From: Strongylocentrotus purpuratus
Taxonomy: Eukaryota; Echinodermata; Echinoidea; Camarodonta; Strongylocentrotidae
Assembly (NCBI RefSeq): GCF_000002235.5
Contig: NW_022145609.1
Location: 12,616,328 to 12,680,327, forward strand
Direction of reading: 5' to 3'
Length of the DNA: 64,000 nucleotides
The notes under the pieces were generated by a model. It was not told where the DNA came from, did no database searches, and saw only the letters and a program-made list of their open reading frames with translations. The translations under genes were made by a program, and so were the position numbers. Position 1 is the first letter of the stretch. Each line of letters starts with the position of its first letter. This document shows positions 10,716 through 22,994 of the stretch, piece by piece.

Positions 10716-13700
10716 ATGGACAGTCCGAGGGGCCTCGATAAAGGAGAAGAGGTCAGAATGTCTCCCAAACTCTCCTCCAGAAGAAAGAGGAGTCGCCCTG
10801 TGAAGTTCAATCAAGATTATGTTATGACGGATGACCTGCCGCATATTTCTGCTTACCTTTCACCGGTCTCTGCTGAGAAGCAATCTTATGAAAGCTCAGA
10901 CAGCTACATAGGCACAGAGCCAGCAGATTTCCTTCAAGATCTATCTCCATCTTCCTCAACAGGAAGAATCAAAAGACAGGTTACTTCCATTAGAGATGTC
11001 TCCCTTATGAAAGGTAGTGCTTCAAAGAGAACCAAGGTAGAGGACAGTAGTCCTCAAGATTCCATTAAGTTGGAAGATAGTCCGGATGGACAACAGACAA
11101 CATTCTCCAGTCTTTTACATACATTTGCATCTCAGGTGAACAATAGGGTTGAAACTAATGAACATCAATCCCCTTACAATGAGTCTTCTCTTGTTTCTAA
11201 AAATATTTGGCCCGTTACAAGTTCCATCCCTTCCACACCTCGAAGCATACAACATAGAGTGCAGTCAGGCACTTCCATGCAGAGCCAACATACTTCAGAC
11301 TCACCTGCTTGTAACACCAGACAAGATATGTCTTTCTCGGGAATGTTGCAAAACTTTGTTTCTTGTGTGAATGACTCTCCTACGAGCACAAAGGATACTT
11401 CAGCTCCACGTTCGTCTTTGAAATCCTTGTTGACTCCAAAACAACACCCTGTTGATCGAATAAGCTCAACCTGTAGCAGCCCCTTTACAGGGAGTACAGC
11501 CACGCCTGTAGGCACAGAACAACAGTCCTTTGCAGGTCTCCTACATAGCTTTGCATCTGTAGTGGACAGAGGAAACCAGGAGTCTCTTCAAGATAAAAGG
11601 CATCGGCTTGGAAGGGATCACAGATCAAGTCCATCAGGGCAAGACCACACACCGAAAGGTTCAAAGTCTCTCCTTGATGTCTTACATGATACGATATCAA
11701 GAAGAGTTCTAGAAACTGCATCTTCTCCCAAGCAGGATGAATCAAGCCCCAAGACGAAATTCTCACAGTCCTCTCACAATACCCAGTTAGATAAGGTCAT
11801 GCAATTCAACATGGACATTCCAGCTCAAGCTAATGCACCACTAGGCCGAGCAGAAAGAAGAGGAGGCATGGAAGATTTTTCGTCCTCAAGGTCGTTCCAA
11901 GCCAGAGCTGATAAATATGAAACTGAAGATGAACTGCATCCCAATAGCCACCAGTGGAGTCACATTAGAAATGTTCTACCTCCTCTTGATGATAATGAGG
12001 AGGAGACATACCTTGACAAAAGTCAACAAAATCAATTGGATGACACCATGCATCCTGTTCCAAACATCAAGATGGAACCTCGAGATGAAGAACCCCGTGC
12101 AGAATCCAACTACAGTCAAGAAGCTCCTGAGCAGCAGAGTCAGTATTTACTTGGTGGTGCAGCAAGCCTTGATGAAGATGACGAACCAGAGAGTAGCTAT
12201 CTTCAAGTAATGATCAAGCAAGAACCAGCCAATGGCCCTTTGGGTAGTAGTGAGTGGGAGAAGTCTGGTAAGGATGTGAATTCCACTTTAAGGGAAAGGC
12301 TTCTCATGAGAATCGGATCCCGACAGTCCCTCCATCAGTCTCAGTCTCAGTTACAGTCCAGTAGTTCTACACCGTCAACTGAGACACGACTTATTCATCA
12401 AGACAGTGAGGAGAGTTCTTCAAGCCATCTACCAGGTGAATCATCTAGCAGTAGACAACCACTGTCAAACCAGGGAGGAATAGTTTCACATTTATTGAGT
12501 ACAGAGAATTCTTCCAACTGGAGAAACAAAGGAGCTGCCTCCTTTGCTGATCTCCTGCACAACATCACATCTTCAATGCTGGAACAGGATGTGAAAGATG
12601 ATAAGGAAGAGGCATCTCAGCATAATCAGAAATCAATAAAGCAAGAGCCAATAATGAGTGATGAACAACCTCAAGTAGGATCTGTCCAGGACTGTGAATC
12701 AGCCCAAGAGCATCTTGGCTCTCTATCACTTACTTCTTTACTAAAAAAGGAACTAGCCAGCTCTTTGAAAGACCCAGGTGAGAATAAAAAGGTCCCACGT
12801 TGTATTGCTCGACTACATAGCGGCCCTTCACAGTCTGCTGAATCCAGAGAACGGGAATTCTCAGATGGGAAAGGAACAAGAGCTCAGAAGAAGAAACCAG
12901 TATCATATGCCGAGGCCCCAAGTATGTCTTCATCGCCAAGTTTATCATCTGATGATGTAGACCAAACCAATATGCCAGATTTCCCCTCTCGCACTTCCAA
13001 ACTTGTAAATTGTTTACCTACTCGAGCAAAGCATTCAAATTTAATGAAGCATAGGTGGAAGCGAGGCCAAAGATATGGCCTCAAAATCAAACAAGGATGG
13101 CCAAATAAGAGGAAAGATGATCTTCTTCAGAAGCGTAGTGAAATGAGAAATGTGCATGTCATTCGTAAGCCAAGTAGTTCAAGGCGATGTGACTCCAGCA
13201 GTCACAGTATAACCTCGCCTGCCCAGAAGAGAAGTGCAGAGACTGATACAATGTCCTTCACAGATATCCTTCAGAAACTTGCTCAGAAATGCCAAGCTGG
13301 TGGTCAAGATCCTGCACTACAAGGATCATTTGAGCAACAGTCAAATGATACGTCTGTAGTCTACTCACCTCATAATCAGACAGATCCTACCATGCGTAAC
13401 AGACAGCAGGTCAGCGAAAGAGAAAGGTCCCCTTCTTTCCACTCAGATGTGCTCCCCAACGTTCCTAGTTCTGCAAACCTAAAGAACCTTCTTCTACAAC
13501 AAAGCTCTCTGACTCCGGTGCGTCCCAACGTCGGATCTCCCTCAAGAACTTCCTCTACTTCTGGGACATCAAGAGATGTTTCATTTTCAGACATCATGCA
13601 GAACATGGCTTCCACAGTTACAAAGAAGAGAGGAAGCTCTACTGTCACTGAAGATCTTACCTCCCTTGTTCCTCCTGCACCCTGGGTAAAGTCCATGTCA

Positions 13701-14174
13701 GGAAACTGGCTGCGTTTTATACTCATTGGCCAAGATGAAAACCCAACAATCAACATGTCTGTGTCCATTAACTTGTGGAACACCATCCATGAGGTTAAAA
13801 TCCACTGCCATCATCTGGAAGTCCCCGCCAATCACTGGATATTCCGAAGGTTTGGCAAACGCATCCACACCAAAGCAGCCCTTCAGGGTGTCCTGCAGGC
13901 CATCTCCAATGGATGCTCTGTCTGCGAGGGAACAACGCGAGGTGATCTTGTCCATATGTACCGCAACAAGCTGGCCTCGACTTCCCGATGGCAGGCTGCT
14001 GCCTTACTGGAGGACAGCTTTGGAACAGCGACAATACGCTCCAGCCAGTGTGAGCTCCTTGTTTCTGGGTTGAGGCGCTCCCGAGAAAAGAGGTGCTCCA
14101 AATGCTCAAAGTTTGTTGATAGGAAGCTCAAGGCTGTTATGTATCATATGAAAAAAAAGCTTGGTTTAAGTTGA
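10716..14174 (+). CDS. Unrecognised nuclear-type protein with repeated short helix motifs (1152 aa)
   Basis: One uninterrupted 3459 nt frame. The start is supported by context (CAGCCATGG), by in-frame stops TGA TAG just upstream, and by a splice acceptor at 10686-10687, so this is probably a large terminal exon. Residues 1-980 are Ser-, Gln- and Asp-rich and look disordered, with a basic patch RRKRSRPVK (22-30). A motif of the form S-F-x-x-L-L-H/Q-x-F-A-S-x-V recurs at residues 128-142, 205-219, 270-284, 608-622, 846-860 and 955-969, with weaker copies at 317-331 and 669-683. SUMO-type psi-K-x-E sites occur at IKLE (117), IKME (451), IKQE (500) and IKQE (641). Residues 982-1152 look globular and end in a basic tail, with CSVC (1067-1070) and CSKC (1127-1130) as possible metal ligands. 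I do not recognise the family. A chromatin or transcription-associated role is inference only. Gene prediction confidence is high because of length, composition and start context. Confidence 0.85.
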   Translation: MDSPRGLDKGEEVRMSPKLSSRRKRSRPVKFNQDYVMTDDLPHISAYLSPVSAEKQSYESSDSYIGTEPADFLQDLSPSSSTGRIKRQVTSIRDVSLMKGSASKRTKVEDSSPQDSIKLEDSPDGQQTTFSSLLHTFASQVNNRVETNEHQSPYNESSLVSKNIWPVTSSIPSTPRSIQHRVQSGTSMQSQHTSDSPACNTRQDMSFSGMLQNFVSCVNDSPTSTKDTSAPRSSLKSLLTPKQHPVDRISSTCSSPFTGSTATPVGTEQQSFAGLLHSFASVVDRGNQESLQDKRHRLGRDHRSSPSGQDHTPKGSKSLLDVLHDTISRRVLETASSPKQDESSPKTKFSQSSHNTQLDKVMQFNMDIPAQANAPLGRAERRGGMEDFSSSRSFQARADKYETEDELHPNSHQWSHIRNVLPPLDDNEEETYLDKSQQNQLDDTMHPVPNIKMEPRDEEPRAESNYSQEAPEQQSQYLLGGAASLDEDDEPESSYLQVMIKQEPANGPLGSSEWEKSGKDVNSTLRERLLMRIGSRQSLHQSQSQLQSSSSTPSTETRLIHQDSEESSSSHLPGESSSSRQPLSNQGGIVSHLLSTENSSNWRNKGAASFADLLHNITSSMLEQDVKDDKEEASQHNQKSIKQEPIMSDEQPQVGSVQDCESAQEHLGSLSLTSLLKKELASSLKDPGENKKVPRCIARLHSGPSQSAESREREFSDGKGTRAQKKKPVSYAEAPSMSSSPSLSSDDVDQTNMPDFPSRTSKLVNCLPTRAKHSNLMKHRWKRGQRYGLKIKQGWPNKRKDDLLQKRSEMRNVHVIRKPSSSRRCDSSSHSITSPAQKRSAETDTMSFTDILQKLAQKCQAGGQDPALQGSFEQQSNDTSVVYSPHNQTDPTMRNRQQVSERERSPSFHSDVLPNVPSSANLKNLLLQQSSLTPVRPNVGSPSRTSSTSGTSRDVSFSDIMQNMASTVTKKRGSSTVTEDLTSLVPPAPWVKSMSGNWLRFILIGQDENPTINMSVSINLWNTIHEVKIHCHHLEVPANHWIFRRFGKRIHTKAALQGVLQAISNGCSVCEGTTRGDLVHMYRNKLASTSRWQAAALLEDSFGTATIRSSQCELLVSGLRRSREKRCSKCSKFVDRKLKAVMYHMKKKLGLS

Positions 14175-14268
14175 TAAAATCCGCTTTGCCCTGCCTGTCT
14201 TGAAAGCAGGCTTTGTAAGATATATGCAGTATTCGGGTCATTTAACATTTGATATCACGGGACTAACC

Positions 14269-14274
14269 AATAAA
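14269..14274 (+). terminator. Poly(A) signal AATAAA after the 10716 gene
   Basis: Canonical hexamer 95 nt downstream of the TGA stop in CCAATAAAGG. It is the nearest plausible cleavage signal for this transcript. Not tested by transcript data. Confidence 0.45.
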
Positions 14275-14952
14275 GGGAAGATTTATAAGATTACTAAATT
14301 GTATTTGTTGGAATATTTTATATGGGGCTCGTTGCTGGTAATCAAGATTTTGAGACTTCCACTCTTGTTTGTGGTGCTTTGAGATTTTGGTAAACTATCA
14401 CAAACAAACACTGATAAGAATTTATTTTAAATTATACCCTATTATTTATTTAGTTTATGTGAAAAGTATACCATTACCTTGAGAAAGATGTACAAGTAAA
14501 CCATTACAAAATTTTTAACATTTTCAGGAAAATTTTATGTAGTATAAATTAAAGGGTTGAGATCATAACTGATTGTTTCTGTCCTTCAGCTTGTCCTGAT
14601 TAGGACAGGATTAACCCAAATCAAATATTCTTCTATTTGCATTCCCTCTGCACGGGATACAAGCCTACATTTTATGTTCAAATTTCTGGCTATATTTGTA
14701 ACTATTGATGTGTGATGTATTCAAAATTTTGAATGCAATGTTAATTGCTATTTTTGCTAATCGAGTTTGTGGGAACTTTATGGTAGTTTGGAGTTTAATG
14801 GAGAATGCTATGTCATGTGTTTCCAGAAAGGCTACTGTGTGATCTCGTCACTGTAAAAAACTGGTCTCTTCAGTCACCCAGTGGAAGAAAAGGTGTCCTC
14901 TGTAGACAGATCATGAGATGGCCTTTCTAGACAGGTTCCAATATTTCCAACA

Positions 14953-15172
14953 GGAGGCGCGATAGCTCAGTTTAATAGTAGAGCAGTGGTCTTGTTATCC
15001 GGTGACCTGGGTTCGAAACCAAGGTGATGCGGTAGTGCCCTTTGATAAGGTATTAATCCTCACTACCAGGTCTCTCAGAGAGGACCTAAAGCCGTCGGTC
15101 CTCTGGTTGCCTACTAACAACCATTTATGCTTTCTTAGCAGTCAGGTAAAATAACCACCACTACACACTACA
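14953..15172 (+). mobile_element. tRNA-derived SINE, full head
   Basis: The head reads like a tRNA: an A-box-like GATAGCTCAGTTTAATAGTAG and a B box GGTTCGAAACC (15010-15020), about 50 bp apart. The body contains ACCTAAAGCCGTCGG and CTTAGCAGTCAGGTAAAATA, and the same body occurs inverted at 25285-25456. The acceptor-stem halves do not pair as in a functional tRNA. Confidence 0.75.
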
Positions 15173-17795
15173 ACTAGAGGGGAAACAATAGCTCGTCCAA
15201 CAACTTTTGACAGGTCGCCATTGAGATACAAATGTAAATTTGACCAGAACTATTTGAACACATTTGAGATGACTCTGTTCCATTTCTGATAATGCCTTCC
15301 CATTGGGGTTGAATCAGAAGAAATCTATGCCCTAGCTTTTAATGGACTAGTATTTGTTTTTTGTTATTGTCACACATTTATCATTTAAACATGTATCCTC
15401 AGTGGCCACTAAGTTATATTTGACTAGTCTTCTTTAAACAAATGGCTCAATTCTTTTTCTCAAGCATTTCCATTGGGTTTAATCAAACGTCATGTCTGGC
15501 TTGTCTTTCAAGGGACAAGTATGGAAAAGAAAAATTCTCTTCAATCTCATTTCATACTACACTACATGGTGATGCCTAGTTTAAGTGTAAGAATTTCAGA
15601 GTTTGTTTTAAAGCAATTTGTTAATATGCGTACCTATATGCAAAGGAACATTTGTACTGCAACAAGGTTTAGAAACTTTGTTGCAGTTACAAGTCTTTAT
15701 TTTAGATTCATTTTAGTGGGTGATAGATATACAATGCTGTGCAAGTATAAGTTAAAATTTCAATTTGAGTTTTGAATTTAATTTTTTTAATTTTGTGCAA
15801 TCAAATAGTTATAATGTTATTTGTTTGTTTTTTTGAAAATATTTTAATATTTTTAAATGTGTTTGATAGATGTGGAGTTGTTAAAATTGTATATGATGTA
15901 TTATTTATATTTTATTTGGTATCACTGTTAAAGTCTATTTTGATTCATTTATTTATTAGATCTTTGTATATTTGGATTTGGGGTGTTTTGTATCATCCAT
16001 TGGTAAAGTGGTTAGGGAAACATGTACATTTACAATTAACTTTGCATAACTCAAAGTTGACTAAATTTGAAGGGCCAAACCATGCAAAACATGTATTATT
16101 TACATTTCCTAAGTCAAATTATGCGTAAGTCAAACCATCTTTTGCAGCCCAACAGATTCGACTTATGCGGAAATAACTCTATTGAAGGTTGCATATTTTG
16201 TATTGAAATGGGCAACTTGCATGTACAAGGGTAATATGCTTCCATTAGCAATGCTTAAGTGTAAATACGAGCACACAAAGGTCTGAACAACATTTTAGGC
16301 ACTAATATTCTTTTGAGATATGTCCCTAACCATACCTTAGTTTTTTTTTTCAAGAATATTAGTGTTGGTTTGCAACTTTTTTCTTTTTTTCTTTTTTTTT
16401 TTTTGGGGGGGGGGGGGTTGCAATCAGACATACTAGTACTTTGTAGCATATAATTACAGCAGGCTTTAAAACAGCTAGAATTGTTAAAATCAATGAAAAC
16501 CTGCACTTGGTTGCCATATTGCCACATGCTATGTATTCTTTTCATGTAAAGTGTACAGAGTGCACTGTGATTTTATAATGACCTGACATATATGGGGTCA
16601 ACAGAGGTCAACAGATGGAAAACGAATACCACATTGTACCTTTCGTTTGCAAGTGGCATACACTTGTACAGATGGTTTGATCAAGCCGTTGAGTTACAGG
16701 TTGGCTTGTATTCTGGTAGTGCATGGAAACTGCATTTCAAGAGGAACCTGAAAAGGTTAATGTTCTTTAATTGTTATCATGTACAGGTAGTCATGTTGTT
16801 TTGGGACCAGAAAACTTACTAAAAACTCCAATACCCTGTAAAAAAAAAAATGTAGAGGTTTACACTAATGGTGCTCCATATTTAATATTATAAATCAAGT
16901 GACTAACTCTACAACTTGGTCAAGGTTGAAACCTGGAATGAAGTTAGTCAGCTTCAATGAATACGGACCTAGGGCATTGGAGATATAATGTACATAATGT
17001 AAACTACAGGATTCATGACTTCTACCTGTACAACTCAATGGAAAGGTGTTTTTAAAGGTATTGGGAAATATTGCAACTGCATTTATGCAATTATATTTTG
17101 GATTTTCCTTGACATACTGTAGCTGATATGTTTAATGCATTTTCCACCTGTATTCATCCTTGATAACATTAATACCATGTTTGAAATTACAGTAGCGGTA
17201 GCTTTTACACATTAACAGGTATAATGCTTTATCTGAAATATAGACTAATTTTCAAGATAGGAGTGAAAAGTATGTGCATGTTGATTGTATCCATACTACT
17301 CACTTTGAGTGTAATTTATTTGATTGTGCCACACATGCTCCTGCAACAATAGACAGGTTTACTGACATTCAGATTTCTTTCCTGGGGACCTAGTGACAAG
17401 TTGTTCCATTAACCCTGTTATTAATGACAGAAATACAATACTTGGAATCCAGTCTGCATACATTACTTGTTGCTATGTTGGGCAAGCCTCAGGAAAAAAA
17501 TTGGGTTGTCAAGATTCATGAACAACCTTTGATTTAAACAGTATGCCTACAATTTGAATGTGTTAGTAAACTGATCTATTGCGTGTGAACACATCTTACA
17601 ATTTTTTTCAGTTTTGAAATGATTTGTCAACGAGGGGTACGTTTTTTTTAAAGGTATAATTATTTAATTGATTTACATTTATGATATGATTATATATATG
17701 TATTTTTAACTTTTGTTAATAATTCATATGTACCTAGTTTGTATATTACTTTCCATTATGTTGAAAAATAAAGAAAAAAAAATCTAACAAACAAA

Positions 17796-20700
17796 TATTA
17801 ACTGAACCAAATCTAGCTTCAACCTTGAAGCCAATTTAAACCCCCTAAACCCATGAACCAGGGGCAGTTGTTGCTGGAGCACATTGTCATATACTCTACC
17901 TAGTTCATTAAAATAGTTCATAGGGTGTAATCATATTTTTGGGGGGTTTATACTACTGACTATCTTGTACATGCTCCATGCAATCTGTGAATGCTTGTAT
18001 TTCACATCAGTATCTGTCTTGTTTGTTTAACCTCATTGGAAAACAATGGTTGAAACGAGGAAATGCTTATTCAGCTAGTATGTGTATAATATTGGATCTA
18101 TCTGTTCATGTAGTGGTGGTAGAAATATCTGTGTTGTTTTTTTAATGCTGTAACTTGCATTTTCAACCTATATGCATGCATGTATATATGGAAAATATGA
18201 AATCATGTTGAGTGTTGTGTATATAAGTTCATGCATAATTATTTAAGTGAAACATGTGAGGTTTAATTCCAGTATTCAGAAGTGCAAATAACCGAGACGA
18301 TTTACTCTACATGTCTGATCATAGTTAGCTGCTATATAGGAGCTCTTCCCTCTTTCCTTTCTTTTCTTCTGATGGCTCGTTCATATTTTACACGGAATAC
18401 TGCCGCAAATTTTTTAAATTTTCGGTTGATAATGATAGACTTTGCATTTTTATGTCATATATTTAACACAAAGATGGTGTGTACAAGTTGGACCTTTGTT
18501 GTGCACAGATACTTTTCTGTAATCCCAACTTGCTACCGGTATTCATTTACCGGTTTAAACAAAAAATAGAATGAAAATAATATGTAAAAACATGCTCCTG
18601 GTTTCCAATGTTATACATGAACAAGCCATTATTCTTCGACAACTTCCTTGAATTCTAGTCTATTTTATCTACATCTTAATTTTTGTATTGAGTTAGCTGC
18701 AATCTTGTATATACAAACTCTTTTGACTTGGTATATATTTTACTAACAAAGTACATGTTTTAAAAGTTAATTTGTTACATTCATTGTTGTTTGAAAATAT
18801 TTCTGTTTATGTTATGTTCTTATAATGTACATGATTCATACTATAAGGCTTCTAAGCAAAATGTACCTAATAATCTCAATTAACATGTGCAATGTGTTTC
18901 AGATTATATTTTGATCAATGAATGATCATTTTGGGATGTGTAGAAATATTGGTAATAATGTTGGTTGTCATGCAAAGAATTATAATAGCTTTGTATATCT
19001 TACATTTATTCAAATCATAGTTAGGGTTGTTGCATATAGGACCGATACAAATTCACCAAGGCCCTTTGAAATAAAAGTCATATTTGTTGTTGATAATAAT
19101 ACATCCAAATATTATAAATGATTTTACTCCAATAATAATCAAAGAAATGCTTTTTTTTAAAGAAACGACCCCTCCACCTTACCAGTTTTACTACTTTCTA
19201 CACTATGTGTGGCTGGGCAACTTTCCTAATACTATACACTGTATCTTACAGTCAGCTTTATTGGATAGTGATTATGTGATAATTTATTCCATCATTGTCA
19301 ACTCCAATTACCTTCATTTTGCAAAGTTAAACTGACTGAAATTTGTTAACATCAGGCTGTTCTAAAATAGCAAGTTTAATTTACATCTATGTTTGAAGCA
19401 AGTGTGTTTTATAAGTTTTATTCAGTTTTCATACAGTATTTGGAAGATTTAATTTTCTCATAATGTGTTTTTGTTTTCAATGCTGCAGATAGATTTTGTT
19501 TATATACTTTAGCCTTCTTTGTCAGGAAGAACTAAATAAGGGAGAAAAAAACTGCTTTTAGATGATGTGAAAAATGATGATTAATTCTACTTAATTCAAA
19601 GCAAATGTTACCAGTTTTCCATTTACTAAACCTCCAAGCTTGGTTCTATTTAAAAAACCTTGGTATTTTAATTATGATAAGGTCTCTGTAGTTTTACTTA
19701 AGGTTAGCTTTAAAATGATTAGGTACAGAGGTGTACATGATGTTTGTGTATCAGTTCTCTCGTCATTACCAACTCGAAGCAGACTTGTGCTCAAAGGCAT
19801 GCCTTATTTAGAACCGGTTCCCTAATCTTAATCTGACCCCTTGATCATCAGTTAAGAAGTCGTGCCAAGGGTCATGTACATTGATCCGAATCCAGAAGAC
19901 AATAGGCTCACTGCAGCGCCTGCTAGGCAACGATGAAGTGTACAATGGTAGAAGGGGATGAACTTTGCCCCCCATTCAAAATGTAGGGTTAGTGCATGCC
20001 GCTACATTAGGTTGTGTACATGAAAGAAGAAAGAGAAAAGTTAGAAGTTTACTCAGTAAAACCGAAGACTGGTGATCCTACCTGTATACACTATGAACAT
20101 GACTGACAAAGAAAGCGGACAAAATATACAGTTCCTCAGGTAGACAAAGGAACATCCCTTCACTGCTATTATGTAAAAATGTGTAGAACAGGTTCACCTT
20201 TATAACTCTATATATAACTCTTTTTCATGAAATGATTGCAGCAATATTGTTTATTTTTTATGCAGTTTATATCTTGCCAGAGATTTACTGATCAATCTGT
20301 ATGACTCTATAGATCGATCAATAAAGTTCTGAGATATGAACTATATCTGTCAAGAATATATCATATTGTTGCAATCATTTCATGAAAATAGGTAAAGAAA
20401 AATTATTCCAATTTAACTGGTAACAGTGTATGTATTTCCATCAATTATGTTTAAAGATTAAGAAGGACAATTTTAAGCACGGTCTTGATGCAGTATGTAG
20501 ACCTTTGATTGGTTCAACCATTGATCAATCCATGAATTGATAGTGATTTGATACCACTAATTATTGTATAATCTATGAGGAGTAAAGCTAACAATTTTCC
20601 ACTGTTTAATTTATAAGAATTTGATCTATATGAAGTTATACAAAATTATTATAATGAGCATGCATTTTATGACAGCTATGGCAGATCTACTTAAATCACC

Positions 20701-21844
20701 CAAAAAAAAGTGATTAAATATTGTGAATTTTACATTTTATATAAGGAAAATTAGATATGCTTATCCAGGAGTGTAAAACTATTATGTTTGCTTATTTTGT
20801 ATGTGATAGCTATAACCATGTTACCTCTATGATCTTGACAATGCAATTTAACTTTCTATTTTACTATGTTAACTTAACCCAGGGAACTGTCCCCCCCCCC
20901 CCCCCCCCTTTCTTAGGATTAAATGTTAAGAGGTGGACAATTGGGCATAAAGTTGTTGTTTTGATCATTTCTTTGATATCTTGTGCATGGAAAGCAAGGA
21001 ATTGTACTTGTTAAAAAGAATATTAAACAAAATTTAAAAAGTAACATGGCTTGTAGTTTTCCCATTCACTGTTCAAATTTGTCACATGTAACATTTGGGA
21101 GAAGATATTATGGATTTCACAGCTCACATACCAATTCAACATATTGTATTCCTAACAAGTCATTCAGCAGTTTATTTTAGATGTCAGTGTTAATAACTTG
21201 ATCTGGATTTTAGTGTTTTTTTTACCTATTACATGTACATTTACAGAGGGTGCATCATGGAATTAATCAATGTAGAACCAAAGGATACATTTGACATACA
21301 TTTGAAAAGATGATATGACATAAAAGTAACTAACGGTATATTGATAATGTCAGTTAATTGTATGGGTTACCTACCGGTATTGTGAGATATCATATCTGCT
21401 AAATATGATATCACCTCCTGTCATAAAACTATGCTAACTGAAGGCAAAGTTGACTTTGTAAATAAATAGTATGTAGCTTATCCAAGTAGGCTGACAGTTG
21501 GACCATGTGTGAGAGAGAGATGGGGGATGTAGCTAATAACACCCATAACTCTAATGGCTTTTAGGCAACTCATGTATTTCATCAATGACATTTCTTTGTT
21601 CTGGTAATTAAGATACTTCCCATAAGTCTAATATTTAATTTATCAGACTTCCTGGTAGTCTGGTCTCGCAAAAGGCCCTGAGTTTATATATATAAGCATA
21701 CACTAGGGATAGAGTTACACAACACTGCCAAGGTTCAAGTTATTTTTCTCTGTCCTGATTTGAAAATGTTTAGAGTTTTTTTACCCTCGGAACCTTGAAA
21801 TGTTCTTTAATAATTCATTTTGAGGCAGTTGTTGTGTGGTTTTT
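17796..21844. other. Intergenic, no gene seen
   Basis: AT-rich unique-looking DNA with no splice-bounded coding exon recognised. It includes a C run at 20891-20908 and a short inverted-repeat element at 20223-20388. A further AATAAA lies at about 20320. Confidence 0.45.
20223..20388. repeat. Short inverted-repeat (hairpin) element
   Basis: TTTCATGAAATGATTGCAGC (20223 on) is the inverse of GCAATCATTTCATGAAAATA (20371-20390), with arms of about 27 bp and one or two mismatches. They flank about 110 bp of AT-rich DNA. The shape is that of a small MITE. No target duplication was defined. Confidence 0.6.
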
Positions 21845-22560
21845 GTACCTCTGCCCACCAAAGGTGGTACCGGAAAAAATATGTTCCGGGTTGTCCGTCC
21901 GTCCGTCTGTCTGTCCTGCTTTCTTGATATTGTGATATCTCAAGAATCACTTGAGATATGAACTTCAAACTTGATGATAGTATGTATCACCATGGATGGT
22001 ATCACCATAGGAAGACAATCTGATTAGACTTTGGAGTACCGGTAACTAGGTCTGGGGTCACAGAGGTCAACTAATGAAGTTCCAGGTATTGGCCTCGTCA
22101 TCACAATATCTCAAGAACCACTAGAGATACGAGGCTCAAACTCTTTATTGATAATATGTATCGCCCTATGAAGACGATCTGATTACCGGTAGATTTGGGG
22201 TTAATAGGTCAAAGGTCACAGAGGTCAATTTCTGAAATTCTAGATACTGTATGAGCCTTGTTATCGTGACATCTCAAGAACCACTAGAGACACGAGGCTC
22301 AAATCTGGTGATAGTACTATCACCATAGGAAGATGATCTGATCAGATTTTGGGTAAATAGTTGCAAGGTCACAGAGATCAATGTCTGAAATATTTGCTTT
22401 AAACATGGTGACTAGAAGTTATAGGAAGATGGGGCTAGTAGGTCAAGATCATACATGTTGTCAGTTGACATTTGATTATAGGCTTTTTGTTTTCTTACGT
22501 CACAAATAATTCCATCCATTCCCTATACTGAATTTAGGGGGGAGGCATATAGGAGACGCA
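21845..22560 (+). repeat. Dispersed repeat with internal sub-repeats and GTCC/GTCT run
   Basis: After CCCACCAAAGGTGGTACCGG comes a run of GTCC then GTCT tetranucleotides (about 21892-21915). Three degenerate units of roughly 110-130 bp follow, each containing ATCTCAAGAA-CCACTAGAGA, ATAGGAAGA-CGATCTGAT and GGTCACAGAGGTCAA. It ends near GGGGGGAGGCATATAGGAGACGCAG. It codes for nothing. Confidence 0.65.
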
Positions 22561-22928
22561 GTCGCATTGGTCATTAGTTTCTGAAATAATGCTGTATTCT
22601 TAGTTTTTGCAAAGTACATTTATATTAAAGTGGGTCAATATGTGGCTTATTAACAAACATAGATAATTTAATGCAGTATGGGCATCCAGTTGGGATGACT
22701 TTATGAATCTTTAACAGGTTTTCTATTGTACTATGGTTTGAGCTAGCAAAATTGCAACAAATTTTATCATGAAACAAGAAGTTTAGTTGTGATACTTTTG
22801 TGATGTTATATGCAAATAAATTGCAAGTTAAAATGTCAAGCACTTGCGTCTCTGTCACATTATTTACCATTTATATGTAGGGTTTCATATGAATCCTGTT
22901 TTGTGCCTACCTCCTCTTTACTCCTTTC

Positions 22929-22935
22929 ATCTCTC

Positions 22936-22966
<31 letters not shown>

Positions 22967-22994
22967 CCCTCTCTCTCCGTCTCCCTCTCTCTCC
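22929..22994. repeat. CT/GA dinucleotide microsatellite
   Basis: Slightly interrupted CT repeat, about 66 bp. Confidence 0.85.

Larger units (their letters stand above)
14175..17795 (+). other. 3' untranslated region and downstream DNA of the 10716 gene
   Basis: No coding is supported. A poly(A) signal AATAAA lies 95 nt after the stop (14269-14274). A second lies at 17767-17772, followed by an A-rich stretch, so short and long 3' ends are both possible. The region carries a SINE (14953-15172) and a T/G homopolymer block near 16380-16418. The rest is AT-rich without reading frames of note. Confidence 0.45.

Noticed and set aside
14953..15025. Functional tRNA gene
   Set aside because: A and B boxes are present but acceptor and anticodon stems do not pair, and the same unit recurs with a SINE body.
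15473..16128. Two frames of 100 and 118 residues in the DNA downstream of gene 1
   Set aside because: Composition follows AT-rich DNA, with no similarity or splice context. More likely 3' untranslated sequence.
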